A stretch of DNA of 40,177 bases from Gracilimonas tropica DSM 19535 (GTDB lineage Bacteria > Bacteroidota > Rhodothermia > Balneolales > Balneolaceae), in assembly GCF_000375425.1 (NCBI RefSeq), contig NZ_AQXG01000011.1, forward strand, positions 53,727 to 93,903, read 5' to 3'. Numbering within the stretch: position 1 is the stretch's first letter; the number at the start of each line of letters is the position of its first letter. The position numbers and the translations under genes are program-made. The notes under the pieces were generated by a model, which had not been told where the DNA came from, ran no database searches, and saw only the letters and a list, made by a program, of their open reading frames with translations. Shown one piece after another: positions 1 through 8,334 of this stretch.

Positions 1-2
1 CC

Positions 3-1385
3 CCGCCAGTCCAACCTGAAGGCTGGGAAAAAGAAGCTATAAATGGATCTACACTCACCTTTCATTTTTCGTCAGAGTTTATACCTGTTTACTATAAGAA
101 AACCCGGGTCGGGTTTGTGCTCGGTTACATTTTAGATATCGATGAAATCCTGGAAGACAGAATCTTAATTTTAAGCTCTGATGAATTTTCAACTTTTGAA
201 AATGCCCTCTTTTCCCTTGCCGGGCGTTTTGTTGGATACATCAAACTCCAGAATCAGGAGCGGTTTTATCAAGACCCTTCCGGAGGCATGCCGGCCATTT
301 ATTCTAAACAACTTCAACTAATAGCCTCTGTTCCAACTTTATTGTTTGACGATGAAATAGGAAATATCCCACCCCCATTATTTAATGAATTAGACCTACT
401 GAGACGTTACCTATGGTTTCCGGGCCAACTCACCCCATTCAAAAATATACTAAGACTTCTTCCTAATCATTTTTTAGAATTGAATACCTGGGAAACACAA
501 AGGCATTGGCCAACTAATGAAAATTTAAACAAAAGCTCCTCCCCGAAAGAACTTGTTAAGGACATTGGAGTGAAAGTCGCACAGATAATACATTATGCAG
601 CAAAACAAAACGATTTATGGTTAAGCCTTACAGCTGGAAGAGATTCACGGATGTTATTAGCTTGCGCAAGAAATCACCTTGACTCTATTCGATTTTTTAC
701 TTTTTCAGGAAAACAAGAAACTATCGATGCTTATACTGCCCGTCAAATTTCAAAAGAGCTTAAGCTTGATTGGGAATTATTACTCACTGAAAGTGCAACG
801 GATGAACAGCTAAATAACTGGCTGAATAAAACAGGATATGCTCTCGCCGATTCTATCACTAAAATACACCCCACACTTAGAAAACTAAATCATTCAGGGA
901 TCATAGCACCAGGAATGGCGGGAGAGGTAGGACGTGCATTTTACTGGAAAAGGAATGACACGATGAAAACCCAATTAACTCCAAAATCTCTTTTAACACG
1001 ATTACAGTTGCCACATCATCCTGCTTTTATTAATTCTGTGGAACACTGGTTGTCTTCAGTAAAAGACTTTGATACATTCACAAAGCTTGATTTGGCTTAT
1101 ATCGAATTACGGCTTGGCTGCTGGGGCATGCCACAAACTTACGGACACCTGCATTTAGCCCAGCATTTGTATCCATTTTCACATCGGGATGTTTTTTTGA
1201 ATATGCTTAATCTTCCAAATGGTTTCAGAAAGAAACAGCTATTATTTAAGGAATTAATCAACCAACAATGGCCCAAATTACTGGATTATCCCATCAACTC
1301 TTATTCAGGATTAAGAAGAATTTGGGGATTTTATCAAAAAACAACTCGGATTCCTGCCTACCTTAAAAAAAAATATAAGCTCTGA
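3..1385 (+). CDS. Asparagine synthase-like protein, 5' end cut by window
   Basis: Probable PP-loop amidoligase of the asparagine synthase B family. The frame is open from the first bases of the window; the GTG at 117 lies inside it and is probably not the true start, so the N-terminus is missing. Counting from that GTG, residues 30-65 (LAGRFVGY ... DPSGGMPAIYS) resemble the late part of a class II glutamine amidotransferase domain, and the ATP-pyrophosphatase loop is SLTAGRDSR near 170-178. The usual loop is SGGxDS, so one glycine is replaced. Such proteins often sit in polysaccharide or peptide-modification clusters, and a glycosyltransferase lies next door in the opposite direction, which fits surface polysaccharide work. 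The substrate cannot be inferred. The family is fairly sure; the exact function is not. Confidence 0.7.
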   Translation, partial: PPVQPEGWEKEAINGSTLTFHFSSEFIPVYYKKTRVGFVLGYILDIDEILEDRILILSSDEFSTFENALFSLAGRFVGYIKLQNQERFYQDPSGGMPAIYSKQLQLIASVPTLLFDDEIGNIPPPLFNELDLLRRYLWFPGQLTPFKNILRLLPNHFLELNTWETQRHWPTNENLNKSSSPKELVKDIGVKVAQIIHYAAKQNDLWLSLTAGRDSRMLLACARNHLDSIRFFTFSGKQETIDAYTARQISKELKLDWELLLTESATDEQLNNWLNKTGYALADSITKIHPTLRKLNHSGIIAPGMAGEVGRAFYWKRNDTMKTQLTPKSLLTRLQLPHHPAFINSVEHWLSSVKDFDTFTKLDLAYIELRLGCWGMPQTYGHLHLAQHLYPFSHRDVFLNMLNLPNGFRKKQLLFKELINQQWPKLLDYPINSYSGLRRIWGFYQKTTRIPAYLKKKYKL

Positions 1386-1483
1386 TGACTTCTCTATTTT
1401 ACGTCATTTCCATAGCCTAAAATATCTATTAACTTTCTAAGCGTCAGGCTTATAACCAATCAGTTTTGAATTCCTTAATCTCT

Positions 1484-2590
1484 TTACCAACCTTTAATTC
1501 TAAATAATATCTTACGAAGTATCTGATATAGAAACCCACTAAAATGCCCCACTTGCATCACTAAAACACTAAAAAGAGTATTACACCAAAGTAATAGGAA
1601 TCCCGGACTTTTTTGGTTGCTCGTCCAATTCTCCTTTTGAAAAGATTTCCTGTTTTTTAATACTGTTCGAAAGCTTTCTAATACCACAACAGCTCCGAGG
1701 AAAATAGCTACATGGGTAAAGAATAGATTTTGGGGAATCAACAAATCTACTGTCAAATAGATCAACAAAGAACACATAAACAAAAACGGCGTCAACCCAC
1801 GAATAGGTGAACTCTTAGGGTGCAGCACCTTAGTCAAAAATCGGCCGCGACCGTACCTGAAGTATTGCTTGAACAGTTTTACATAAGAATCCCGCGGATA
1901 GTACCAGCTTTTGATCTTGGGGCTTACAAATACACTTTCACCAAAATTCTCTATCAATCGAAGGTTCAACTCCGAATCCTGATTGGTGATATTCTTGGTG
2001 TTGAAGCCCCCGATCTCTCGAAGATCTTTGGTCCAGAAACATCCTAAGAAAACAGTATCTGCATATCCTTCGTAGGTTTCATCCATGTACTTGGCGCCAC
2101 CGTTTCCGAGGAAGCTTTTAACTGCCAGTGCAGTTCCTGCCTGAACCGAGTTGGCTGCTACATAACGTTGGGCTCCTCCCACATTTTTGGCGCCGGTTTC
2201 CAGGAATACTTCCACATTCTTTTTCAGATAATCTTCCTGGTAGAGACAATGTCCGTCGGCTCGCAGAAAAATTTCTCCCTTTGCCTGATCAATCATTCGG
2301 TTCAACGCAAACGACTGAAATTTGTCGGGGTTATCAATCAGTTTGATCCTGTCGTCCTTTTCAGAAAGCGTATTTACGATTTCCCGGGTTCGGTCGGTAC
2401 TGCCCCCGTCAGCAACCAGGATCTCCACCAAATTTGGGTATTCAGTATTCAAAAAACCTGATATAACTCTCTCAATATGATCTTCTTCATTTAATGTGGG
2501 TATACCGACTGTTACCCCCGGGAAATGCTCAATATCTGGAGACTGGCTTGTAATAAGTGTAGGTGATTTTTCTTGTTTAACTGAAATCAA
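1484..2590 (-). CDS. Family 2 glycosyltransferase with C-terminal membrane helices
   Basis: Inverting-type GT2 enzyme that transfers a sugar from a nucleotide donor at the inner face of the membrane. The GT-A fold opens with VTVGIPTLNEEDHIE near residue 26, followed by the nucleotide-binding VADGGSTDRT (59-68) and a DXD-like RADGH (110-114). Three hydrophobic segments fill the C-terminal third (GLTPFLFMCSLLIYL, HVAIFLGAVVVL, LLWCNTLFSVLVMQVG). This is the layout of ExoA-like exopolysaccharide transferases. The only upstream start in frame is TTG at 2590; no ATG occurs before residue 99. It lies 43 bases after pyrB on the same strand and could be read through from pyrR-pyrB, though no functional link is obvious. 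It converges with the asparagine synthase-like gene. Confidence 0.85.
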   Translation of the reverse strand: MISVKQEKSPTLITSQSPDIEHFPGVTVGIPTLNEEDHIERVISGFLNTEYPNLVEILVADGGSTDRTREIVNTLSEKDDRIKLIDNPDKFQSFALNRMIDQAKGEIFLRADGHCLYQEDYLKKNVEVFLETGAKNVGGAQRYVAANSVQAGTALAVKSFLGNGGAKYMDETYEGYADTVFLGCFWTKDLREIGGFNTKNITNQDSELNLRLIENFGESVFVSPKIKSWYYPRDSYVKLFKQYFRYGRGRFLTKVLHPKSSPIRGLTPFLFMCSLLIYLTVDLLIPQNLFFTHVAIFLGAVVVLESFRTVLKNRKSFQKENWTSNQKSPGFLLLWCNTLFSVLVMQVGHFSGFLYQILRKILFRIKGW

Positions 2591-2637
2591 AACTACGGAT
2601 TTATCTGCTTAATATAATGTACCTGTCTAAAAAAATA

Positions 2638-3594
2638 CTATACACGATTTCCACCGCTTAGTAAATACAATATAGCCATTCTAACGGCTACCCCGTTTGT
2701 CACCTGATCTAAAATGACGGCCCGGTCGCTGTCTGCAACTTCGCTTTCCATTTCTACCCCCCGATTTATTGGGCCGGGATGCATGATCCTGAAATCCGGA
2801 TATTTGTCGAGGTGATGGAGTTTTATTCCAAATCGTTCGTGATATTCTCTGAGGGAAGGAAAAAACTCGGTGCCGGATTCTTGTCGCTCGAGCTGAATAC
2901 GCAAAGCCATAGCAATATCACACCAAGCCAGCGTTTCTTCCAAATTGTAAGAAACCTCAACACCCATTTCATGCACAAACACAGGCATCAGTGTTTTTGG
3001 ACCACATAAGATCACTTCAGCTCCCAGTTTTTTCAACCCAATGATATTCGAGCGAACCACACGGCTGTGGGCAATATCTCCAATGATGGCAATTTTTTTA
3101 CCGGTAAGATCCGCATGTAGCGTTTGCATGGTGAACATATCCAGCAGGGCTTGGGTGGGGTGTTCGTGCGCGCCATCGCCGGCATTAAGGATCGCCGCAT
3201 CCACACACTTGGTCAAAAAATGGGGTACTCCCGGACTTTCGTGCCGCACCACTACCATATCAATTTTCATGGAGCTGATATTGCGGATAGTATCCTTGAG
3301 TGATTCTCCTTTTTTGGTACTGGATGAACTGGTGGAGAAATTGACTACATCGGCTCCCATGCGTTTTTGAGCCAATTCAAAGGAAAGCCGTGTTCGGGTA
3401 CTGTTTTCGTAAAAAAGATTGACAATGGTCTTATCCCGAAGGGTAGGCACTTTGGGAACCGGCCGGTCTAAAATCTCCCGGAAATATTTAGCTTGTTCCA
3501 ACACATAAAGGATGTCTTCACGAGAGTAGTCGGCAAGCCCAAGCAGATGCTTTTGGCTGAAGGGATATTCACCGGATGATTGCTTGTTACTCAT
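2638..3594 (-). CDS. pyrB: Aspartate carbamoyltransferase catalytic chain
   Basis: Condenses carbamoyl phosphate with L-aspartate, the committed step of pyrimidine synthesis in the cytoplasm. The carbamoyl-phosphate site STRTRLSFE is at about residues 65-73, the mobile-loop lysines SSSTKKGES at 91-99, HEHPTQALLD at 143-152, and the aspartate-binding HPGPINRG lies in the last fifth. The length (about 318 residues) is normal for a catalytic chain, and no pyrI-like regulatory gene is nearby. Two adjacent ATGs (3597 and 3594) are possible. A GGAGGG Shine-Dalgarno inside the end of pyrR is better spaced from the second, so 3594 is chosen. It overlaps the 3' end of pyrR, pointing to translational coupling. 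Confidence 0.96.
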   Translation of the reverse strand: MSNKQSSGEYPFSQKHLLGLADYSREDILYVLEQAKYFREILDRPVPKVPTLRDKTIVNLFYENSTRTRLSFELAQKRMGADVVNFSTSSSSTKKGESLKDTIRNISSMKIDMVVVRHESPGVPHFLTKCVDAAILNAGDGAHEHPTQALLDMFTMQTLHADLTGKKIAIIGDIAHSRVVRSNIIGLKKLGAEVILCGPKTLMPVFVHEMGVEVSYNLEETLAWCDIAMALRIQLERQESGTEFFPSLREYHERFGIKLHHLDKYPDFRIMHPGPINRGVEMESEVADSDRAVILDQVTNGVAVRMAILYLLSGGNRV

Positions 3595-4138
3595 CATTGC
3601 CCTCCTCTATTTCAACAACATAAACGGCATCTTCACCATCTAGTTCTTTCACTTTCAAACGGACTTCCTCATTTTCGTAGGTTGGAATATATTGACCCAT
3701 ATAATCTGCTGATACCGGCAATTCCCGGTGCCCACGGTCTACCATACAGCAAAACCTGATGCTTCTTGGCCTTCCGTACGACATCAACGCTTCCATAGCA
3801 GAGCGTACCGTTCGGCCGGTGTACAATACGTCATCAACCAGCACGATGTCCCGGTCATATAAATCAAAGGGTATTTCGGTGACTTTAACTTCGGGCATTT
3901 TGAACTTGGAACGGTAATCATCACGATAAAAAGCGACATCTAGCACCCCGAAGTCAATTTCGGCATCAAAAGATTTTTTGATCTCTTTCAGGATCCGCTT
4001 TCCCATGTACACTCCGCGGGTTTGCATGCCAACAATGGCAAGTTGGGAAGTGTCATCATAACCCTCCAAAAACTGATGGGCAAATCGCAGATAAACGCGA
4101 TCCAGATCTTCGGATGTCATGATTTTGGCTTTCTTCAA
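3587..4138 (-). CDS. pyrR: Bifunctional pyr operon regulator / uracil phosphoribosyltransferase
   Basis: PyrR binds uridine nucleotides and pyr mRNA to control attenuation in Gram-positives, and has uracil phosphoribosyltransferase activity. The PRPP-binding motif DIVLVDDVLYTGRT is at residues 97-110, and the PyrR signature VDRGHRELP follows at 133-141. The length, 183 residues, is normal. The start is TTG at 4138, supported by AGAAGGGA seven bases upstream; an in-frame ATG six codons later is the alternative. It overlaps pyrB, so the two form an operon. In the 230-base gap towards the divergent sucC I did not see a convincing PyrR-binding stem-loop or a terminator, so RNA-based control cannot be claimed here. 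Confidence 0.95.
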   Translation of the reverse strand: MKKAKIMTSEDLDRVYLRFAHQFLEGYDDTSQLAIVGMQTRGVYMGKRILKEIKKSFDAEIDFGVLDVAFYRDDYRSKFKMPEVKVTEIPFDLYDRDIVLVDDVLYTGRTVRSAMEALMSYGRPRSIRFCCMVDRGHRELPVSADYMGQYIPTYENEEVRLKVKELDGEDAVYVVEIEEGNDE

Positions 4139-4372
4139 GCTATGGTCCCTTCTTTAATAATGCGCATCAAATTTAGCGTTTGTTCATTGTAATTGCCAAA
4201 GGGAATTAACAAGTTCATTAATTTCGGTAAAGCTAGTCCCTTGCCCTAAAAGAATCATTTATGTTCTGATTATTCTATAGTTGTAAAGAATCCTCATCAA
4301 CCTTTCTTTTAGCTCCTATTCTCGGTATTATTGGCACCCTGAAAAAATGCTTTAAATACTAAATAAGTATCC

Positions 4373-5578
4373 ATGAAAATACACGAGTATCAAGCCAAAG
4401 AAATTCTCCAAAAATACGGTGTAGCTGTTCCTGCCGGGATCGCTACTACTACGGTTGAAGAGACTGTGGAAGCCGCCAAAAAGCTGAAAGAAGAAGGGGC
4501 TTCCCTGTTTGTTGTGAAAGCCCAGATTCATGCCGGTGGACGTGGAAAAGGCCGTACCAAAAAGAACAATGCGAAAGGAGTGATCCTTTGCAAAACCATT
4601 GATGAAGTTAAAGAAGCAGCCGAATCTTTGCTTGGCGATGTACTCGTAACGGTTCAAACCGGAGAAGAAGGACAGCTCGTACAGCGCCTGTATGTGACCG
4701 ACGGCGTGGATATTGAACAAGAATTTTATCTCGGTATCCTGCTCGACCGTGCCGTTAGCAAGAATGTGATCATGGCCTCAACCGAAGGTGGAGTTGAGAT
4801 CGAGAAAGTGGCTGAAGAAACGCCCGAAAAAATTGTAAAAGAATGGGTGGAGCCGGGCATGGACCTTCAACCGAATCAAGCTCGCAGAATTGCGTTTGCT
4901 TTGGGGCTGGAAGGGGAAGCACTCAAAAATGGAATTAAGATCATTCATGCACTCTACAATGCCTATGAAGAAACGGATTCCAATATGTTTGAGATCAATC
5001 CGCTGATCACTACTCCGGATAATAAAGTATATGCCCTGGATGCCAAAGTGACGTTTGATGACAATGCCCTCTTCCGTCATAAAGATCTTGCGGAGCTAAA
5101 GGATGAATCGGAAGAAAACCCTGCGGAACTCGAAGCACAAAAATACGACCTGAACTACATCAAACTGGACGGAAATGTGGGTTGTATGGTAAACGGAGCC
5201 GGACTTGCAATGGCGACCATGGATATCATCAAGCTTTCCGGCGGTGAACCTGCCAACTTCCTGGATGTGGGCGGTGGAGCCAATGTCGAGACGGTTAAAA
5301 ACGGCTTCCGTATTATCCTGGAAGACAAAAATGTGAAAGCCATCCTGATCAATATTTTTGGCGGAATTGTTCGTTGCGATCGTGTTGCCAATGGCGTGAT
5401 CGAAGCCGTAAAAGATCCTGAAATCGCTGAAAAAGTGAAGGACGTGCCTATCATTGTTCGTCTTCAGGGAACCAATGCGAAAGAAGCCAAGGAGATCATC
5501 GACAACAGCGACCTGAATGTAATTTCAGCCGTTCTGTTGAAGGAAGCTGCTGAGGAAGTATCCAAGGTGCTTGCCTGA
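4373..5578 (+). CDS. sucC: Succinyl-CoA ligase (ADP/GDP-forming) beta subunit
   Basis: Beta subunit of succinyl-CoA synthetase, which makes ATP or GTP from succinyl-CoA in the TCA cycle as a complex with SucD. The N-terminal ATP-grasp domain begins MKIHEYQAKEILQKYGV and carries the nucleotide-binding HAGGRGKGRT near residues 53-62. The Mg-binding FEINPL lies near 206, and the C-terminal CoA-ligase domain has GGGANVETVK and NIFGGIVRCD. The length, 401 residues, is typical. No sucD follows: a strong terminator comes 32 bases after the stop, so the gene is transcribed alone here. The start ATG is followed at once by the conserved family N-terminus. Confidence 0.96.
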   Translation: MKIHEYQAKEILQKYGVAVPAGIATTTVEETVEAAKKLKEEGASLFVVKAQIHAGGRGKGRTKKNNAKGVILCKTIDEVKEAAESLLGDVLVTVQTGEEGQLVQRLYVTDGVDIEQEFYLGILLDRAVSKNVIMASTEGGVEIEKVAEETPEKIVKEWVEPGMDLQPNQARRIAFALGLEGEALKNGIKIIHALYNAYEETDSNMFEINPLITTPDNKVYALDAKVTFDDNALFRHKDLAELKDESEENPAELEAQKYDLNYIKLDGNVGCMVNGAGLAMATMDIIKLSGGEPANFLDVGGGANVETVKNGFRIILEDKNVKAILINIFGGIVRCDRVANGVIEAVKDPEIAEKVKDVPIIVRLQGTNAKEAKEIIDNSDLNVISAVLLKEAAEEVSKVLA

Positions 5579-5610
5579 TTGATCGCTGATTTCTAATTGA
5601 AAGGAAATTG

Positions 5611-5643
5611 AAAAGCCTGCTTTTAACCAAGCGGGCTTTTTTT
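5611..5643 (+). terminator. Rho-independent terminator of sucC
   Basis: A 12-base-pair stem (arms 5611-5622 and 5629-5640, one G-U wobble) with a six-base loop is followed by a run of seven T. It begins 32 bases after the sucC stop. Confidence 0.9.
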
Positions 5644-6184
5644 GTTTTTGTGAAAGCCTATCGTGAAAGGAACGCGGATGACACGGATCTTGTGGGTGAT
5701 CGCTGAATCATGGTGTTATGGATTAGGGTTTTAAAAACAACATTCAGCTCATTTCTCGCTTGTAAAATATATAGCCTAAGTTTCCGGGAAACGGAAAGAT
5801 GGATTCGTCAGAAGATGACCGGAAATCGTCCGACCACTGAGCAAAGCAATACTATTCGCTTAAGCACTGAACTTTTAATTGGAAATGCTCCCTGAACAAT
5901 TATGAAGTGGTCCGACGAATGGAAAAGTAACCAGATTGTGGGTGAGCACTAAAAACGTCCTTACCCATATCCAATCATCGGACGAACTTGGTGGCTTTAC
6001 AGTGAATCACATATAATAAAATCCCCATACCTGATGTATATCTGAGTTACTTCATTCGTTGGACGATGTACTGTTTTTCCATCTTTCAGCTCGGTTGAAC
6101 TGCTGATACTGAGAATACCGATACCTGAAATGGCCGCATCTTCAATTAAACAAACAGAATGACTCCCTTTCAGGGCTATTAAGT
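5644..6184. other. Gene-free stretch with inverted repeats and a possible gene remnant
   Basis: About 540 bases between the sucC terminator and the bshA stop. The only plus-strand frame of note (5710-5895, 61 codons) has no recognisable features and is probably chance. The stretch holds a paired 13-bp inverted repeat (5826-5918), another TCGGACGA at 5978-5985, a TTGGACGA at 6059-6066, and a minus-strand open frame that looks protein-like (5997-6190). It reads like a place where elements have inserted and decayed. Confidence 0.5.
5826..5918. repeat. Inverted-repeat element, copy 1 (TCGTCCGACCACT ends)
   Basis: Perfect 13-base arms TCGTCCGACCACT at 5826-5838 and its reverse complement at 5906-5918 enclose 67 bases, 93 in all. 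A second element with the same left arm and one mismatch in the right arm lies at 13616-13706 (91 bases). Both lie downstream of a gene's terminator. The interiors are AT-rich, carry no frame and match only weakly. This size and build fit a miniature inverted-repeat element or a large REP-like hairpin; I do not know the family. Confidence 0.6.
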
Positions 6185-6190
6185 TTATGA
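5997..6190 (-). other. Possible decayed gene fragment
   Basis: A minus-strand frame of about 60 codons, without a plausible start codon, runs out of the 3' end of bshA in another frame and ends at TAA (5999-5997). Its translation is protein-like (IEDAAISGIGILS ... NEVTQIYIRYGDFI). The ending loosely recalls the YxRYGD region of apolipoprotein N-acyltransferases, but I would not assign it. It may equally be chance, and there is no SD or start. Confidence 0.2.
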
Positions 6191-7345
6191 AACTGAAGCT
6201 TTTTCTGATTTTGCTTTTAGCCTTTTTCTCACTTCTTCATAGAATGCTTCGTACTGCTTAACGACCTTATCCTGATTAAAGCGCTCCGCTTGTTTTCTGG
6301 CATTGGCTGCCATCTTCTTATGTAGTTTGGGATCGCTCAGGATCTTCACCCCATAATCGGCCATGCAGTCAACGTCGTCGAGATTACATAAATACCCGGT
6401 TTCTCCGTGCACATTCACTTCCGGGAGTCCGCCAATGTTAGAACTGATCACAGGAACACTACAGCTCATGGCTTCCAGGGCAGCCAATCCAAAGGTTTCT
6501 GAACCGGAAGGGATCAAAAACAGATCCGCGATTGAAAGTACCTCTTCCACCTGGTCTAATTTTCCGAGGAACCGGACATGATCACAAATACCGAGATCCC
6601 GACATTGCTGTTCGGCTTTTTGGCGATCCGGGCCATCTCCAACCAACAATAATTTTGAAGCAATTCCGGCCTCAAGGATCTTAGAAAAAACGGTCACAAC
6701 TTCCGGCACCCGCTTTACTTTTCGGAAGTTTGAAACATGGACCACTACTTTCTCATCATTGGGACAAATCGCTTTTTTAAAATGGCTTTTGTTAGACTTT
6801 TTGAAACGATCCAGGTCAATAAAATTGGGAATCACCCGGATATCCTGCTCAATATCAAAATGCTCGTAAGTCTCTTTCTTCAAATATTCCGAAACTGCGG
6901 TAACACCATCACTTTTGTCGATCGAAAATTCTACCACATGCTTATAACTGGGATCGCGGCCAACAAGCGTGATATCCGTTCCGTGCAGTGTAGTTACCAC
7001 AGGTACCTGAATTCCCCGTTCAGACATGATCTGCTTAGCCAGATACGCACTCGTTGCATGAGGGAGTGCATAATGGACATGCAACAGATCCAGGTTTTCG
7101 TATTCGATCAGGTTTACCATTTGGGAAGCCAAAGCCAAAGCATAGGGAGGGTAATCGAATAGTGGATAGGAATTGATCGCAACTTCGTGATAGGTAATTC
7201 CGGTTTCAAGGGTGTCAAGCCTCGCCGGACGTGCATAACTCAGCATGTGGATGTTATGCCCTTTTTTAGCTAATGTTTTGGCTAGTTCGGTGGCAACGAC
7301 ACCGCTTCCTCCAAAGGTAGGGTAACAAACAATTCCTATATTCAT
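6185..7345 (-). CDS. bshA: N-acetyl-alpha-D-glucosaminyl L-malate synthase (bacillithiol, first step)
   Basis: GT4 glycosyltransferase joining GlcNAc from UDP-GlcNAc to L-malate, the first step of bacillithiol synthesis, a low-molecular-weight thiol used instead of glutathione. The family N-terminus is clear: IGIVCYPTFGGSGVVATELA at residues 3-22, then NSYPLFDYPPYALALASQM. HVHYALPHA lies near 94-102, and the donor-binding E-x7-E element is in SGSETFGLAALEAMS near 287-301. The length, 386 residues, matches BshA. The adjacent bshB or bshC genes are not here, as is usual in Bacteroidota. It is divergent from yebC, and the 230-base gap should hold both promoters. The C-terminus is lysine-rich. 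Confidence 0.93.
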   Translation of the reverse strand: MNIGIVCYPTFGGSGVVATELAKTLAKKGHNIHMLSYARPARLDTLETGITYHEVAINSYPLFDYPPYALALASQMVNLIEYENLDLLHVHYALPHATSAYLAKQIMSERGIQVPVVTTLHGTDITLVGRDPSYKHVVEFSIDKSDGVTAVSEYLKKETYEHFDIEQDIRVIPNFIDLDRFKKSNKSHFKKAICPNDEKVVVHVSNFRKVKRVPEVVTVFSKILEAGIASKLLLVGDGPDRQKAEQQCRDLGICDHVRFLGKLDQVEEVLSIADLFLIPSGSETFGLAALEAMSCSVPVISSNIGGLPEVNVHGETGYLCNLDDVDCMADYGVKILSDPKLHKKMAANARKQAERFNQDKVVKQYEAFYEEVRKRLKAKSEKASVS

Positions 7346-7575
7346 TCTATCTATTTTCAGGCTTAAATAATGTGGTCTATCTGAACTTTAAAAATACACA
7401 TTCTATTTTGGTTATCAGCACTTAAACACAGCTTTTAACAGATTGGTTTCCAACTTATAACGGTCCATCAATTTGTTTGCCCAAAGGCGTAAAAAACCAT
7501 TTCATCAGTTCTAATTGCAGTATTCTATTTTGTATATTAGAAAGCTGTAAATTCATAAAATTTATATCTACATCT

Positions 7576-8334
7576 ATGGCCGGACATTCGAAATGGGCGA
7601 ACATTCGCCACAAGAAAGCTAAAGAAGACAAAAAACGCTCCAAGATTTTTACCAAACATATCAAGGAGATCACGGTAGCTGCCCGTGAAGGCGGCGGTGA
7701 TCCGGATGGCAACCCACGCTTATCATTGGCTATTGATAATGCCAAGTCTGACAATGTCCCAAAAGATAATATCGAAAGAGCCATCAAGAGAGGAACCGGA
7801 GAAGACACGGATGGCGCCAGTTATGAAGAGGCTACTTTTGAAGGATATGGTCCCGGTGGAATCGCTTATTTTATTGAAGTGACCACCGACAATAACAACC
7901 GCACGGTGAGTGAGATTCGCCATATTTTTTCTAAACACGGAGGTAATATGGGCACCAATGGCTCCGTTGGTTACATGTTTGAGCAAAAGGGTATGATCCA
8001 GGTTCCTTCCGAAGGACTGGATCAGGAAGAGTTTATGCTTGAAGCCATTGATGCCGGAGCAATTGATGTTGACACCGATGAGGAAATGTTTGTGGTATAT
8101 ACAGCCCGCGAAGAACTTTTTGATGTCCGCAGTCGCCTGGAAGAAAACGGCCGTGAGATCGAGTCTGCAACCCTGATATGGGAAGCAGCCACCGAAACAA
8201 AAGTGGACGAAGAAACGGCCATCAAGAACCTGAAAATGATGGAGAAATTCGAAGAAAACGACGACGTCAACAACGTATTTACGAACATGCTAATGGATGA
8301 TGAAACCATCGCACTGGCAGAAAACCTCGATTGA
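7576..8334 (+). CDS. yebC: YebC/PmpR family protein (TACO1-type translation/transcription factor)
   Basis: YebC-family proteins act in translation of difficult sequences such as proline stretches and have also been described as transcription regulators. The sequence starts with the invariant MAGHSKWANIRHKKAKEDKKR, which fixes the start at the ATG at 7576; the open frame runs 33 codons further upstream, but that part is not family-like. Conserved blocks follow: DNAKSDNVPKDNIERAIKRGTG, YEGYGPGG-type FEGYGPGGIA, and NNRTVSEIRHIFSKHGGNMG. The length is 252 residues (family about 240-250). Its end overlaps the first Bat-type gene, so it may lead a yebC-bat transcription unit. Confidence 0.95.
   Translation: MAGHSKWANIRHKKAKEDKKRSKIFTKHIKEITVAAREGGGDPDGNPRLSLAIDNAKSDNVPKDNIERAIKRGTGEDTDGASYEEATFEGYGPGGIAYFIEVTTDNNNRTVSEIRHIFSKHGGNMGTNGSVGYMFEQKGMIQVPSEGLDQEEFMLEAIDAGAIDVDTDEEMFVVYTAREELFDVRSRLEENGREIESATLIWEAATETKVDEETAIKNLKMMEKFEENDDVNNVFTNMLMDDETIALAENLD

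Noticed and set aside
4139-4372. PyrR-dependent attenuator upstream of pyrR
   Set aside because: No PyrR-binding loop consensus or terminator/antiterminator pair could be recognised.
5710-5895. 61-codon plus-strand frame behind sucC
   Set aside because: It crosses the left arm of the inverted-repeat element, has no SD, signal or family resemblance, and lies after a terminator.
7477-7575. Longer N-terminus for the YebC protein
   Set aside because: The invariant MAGHSKW start lies at 7576; the upstream 33 codons are not family-like and include likely promoter sequence.
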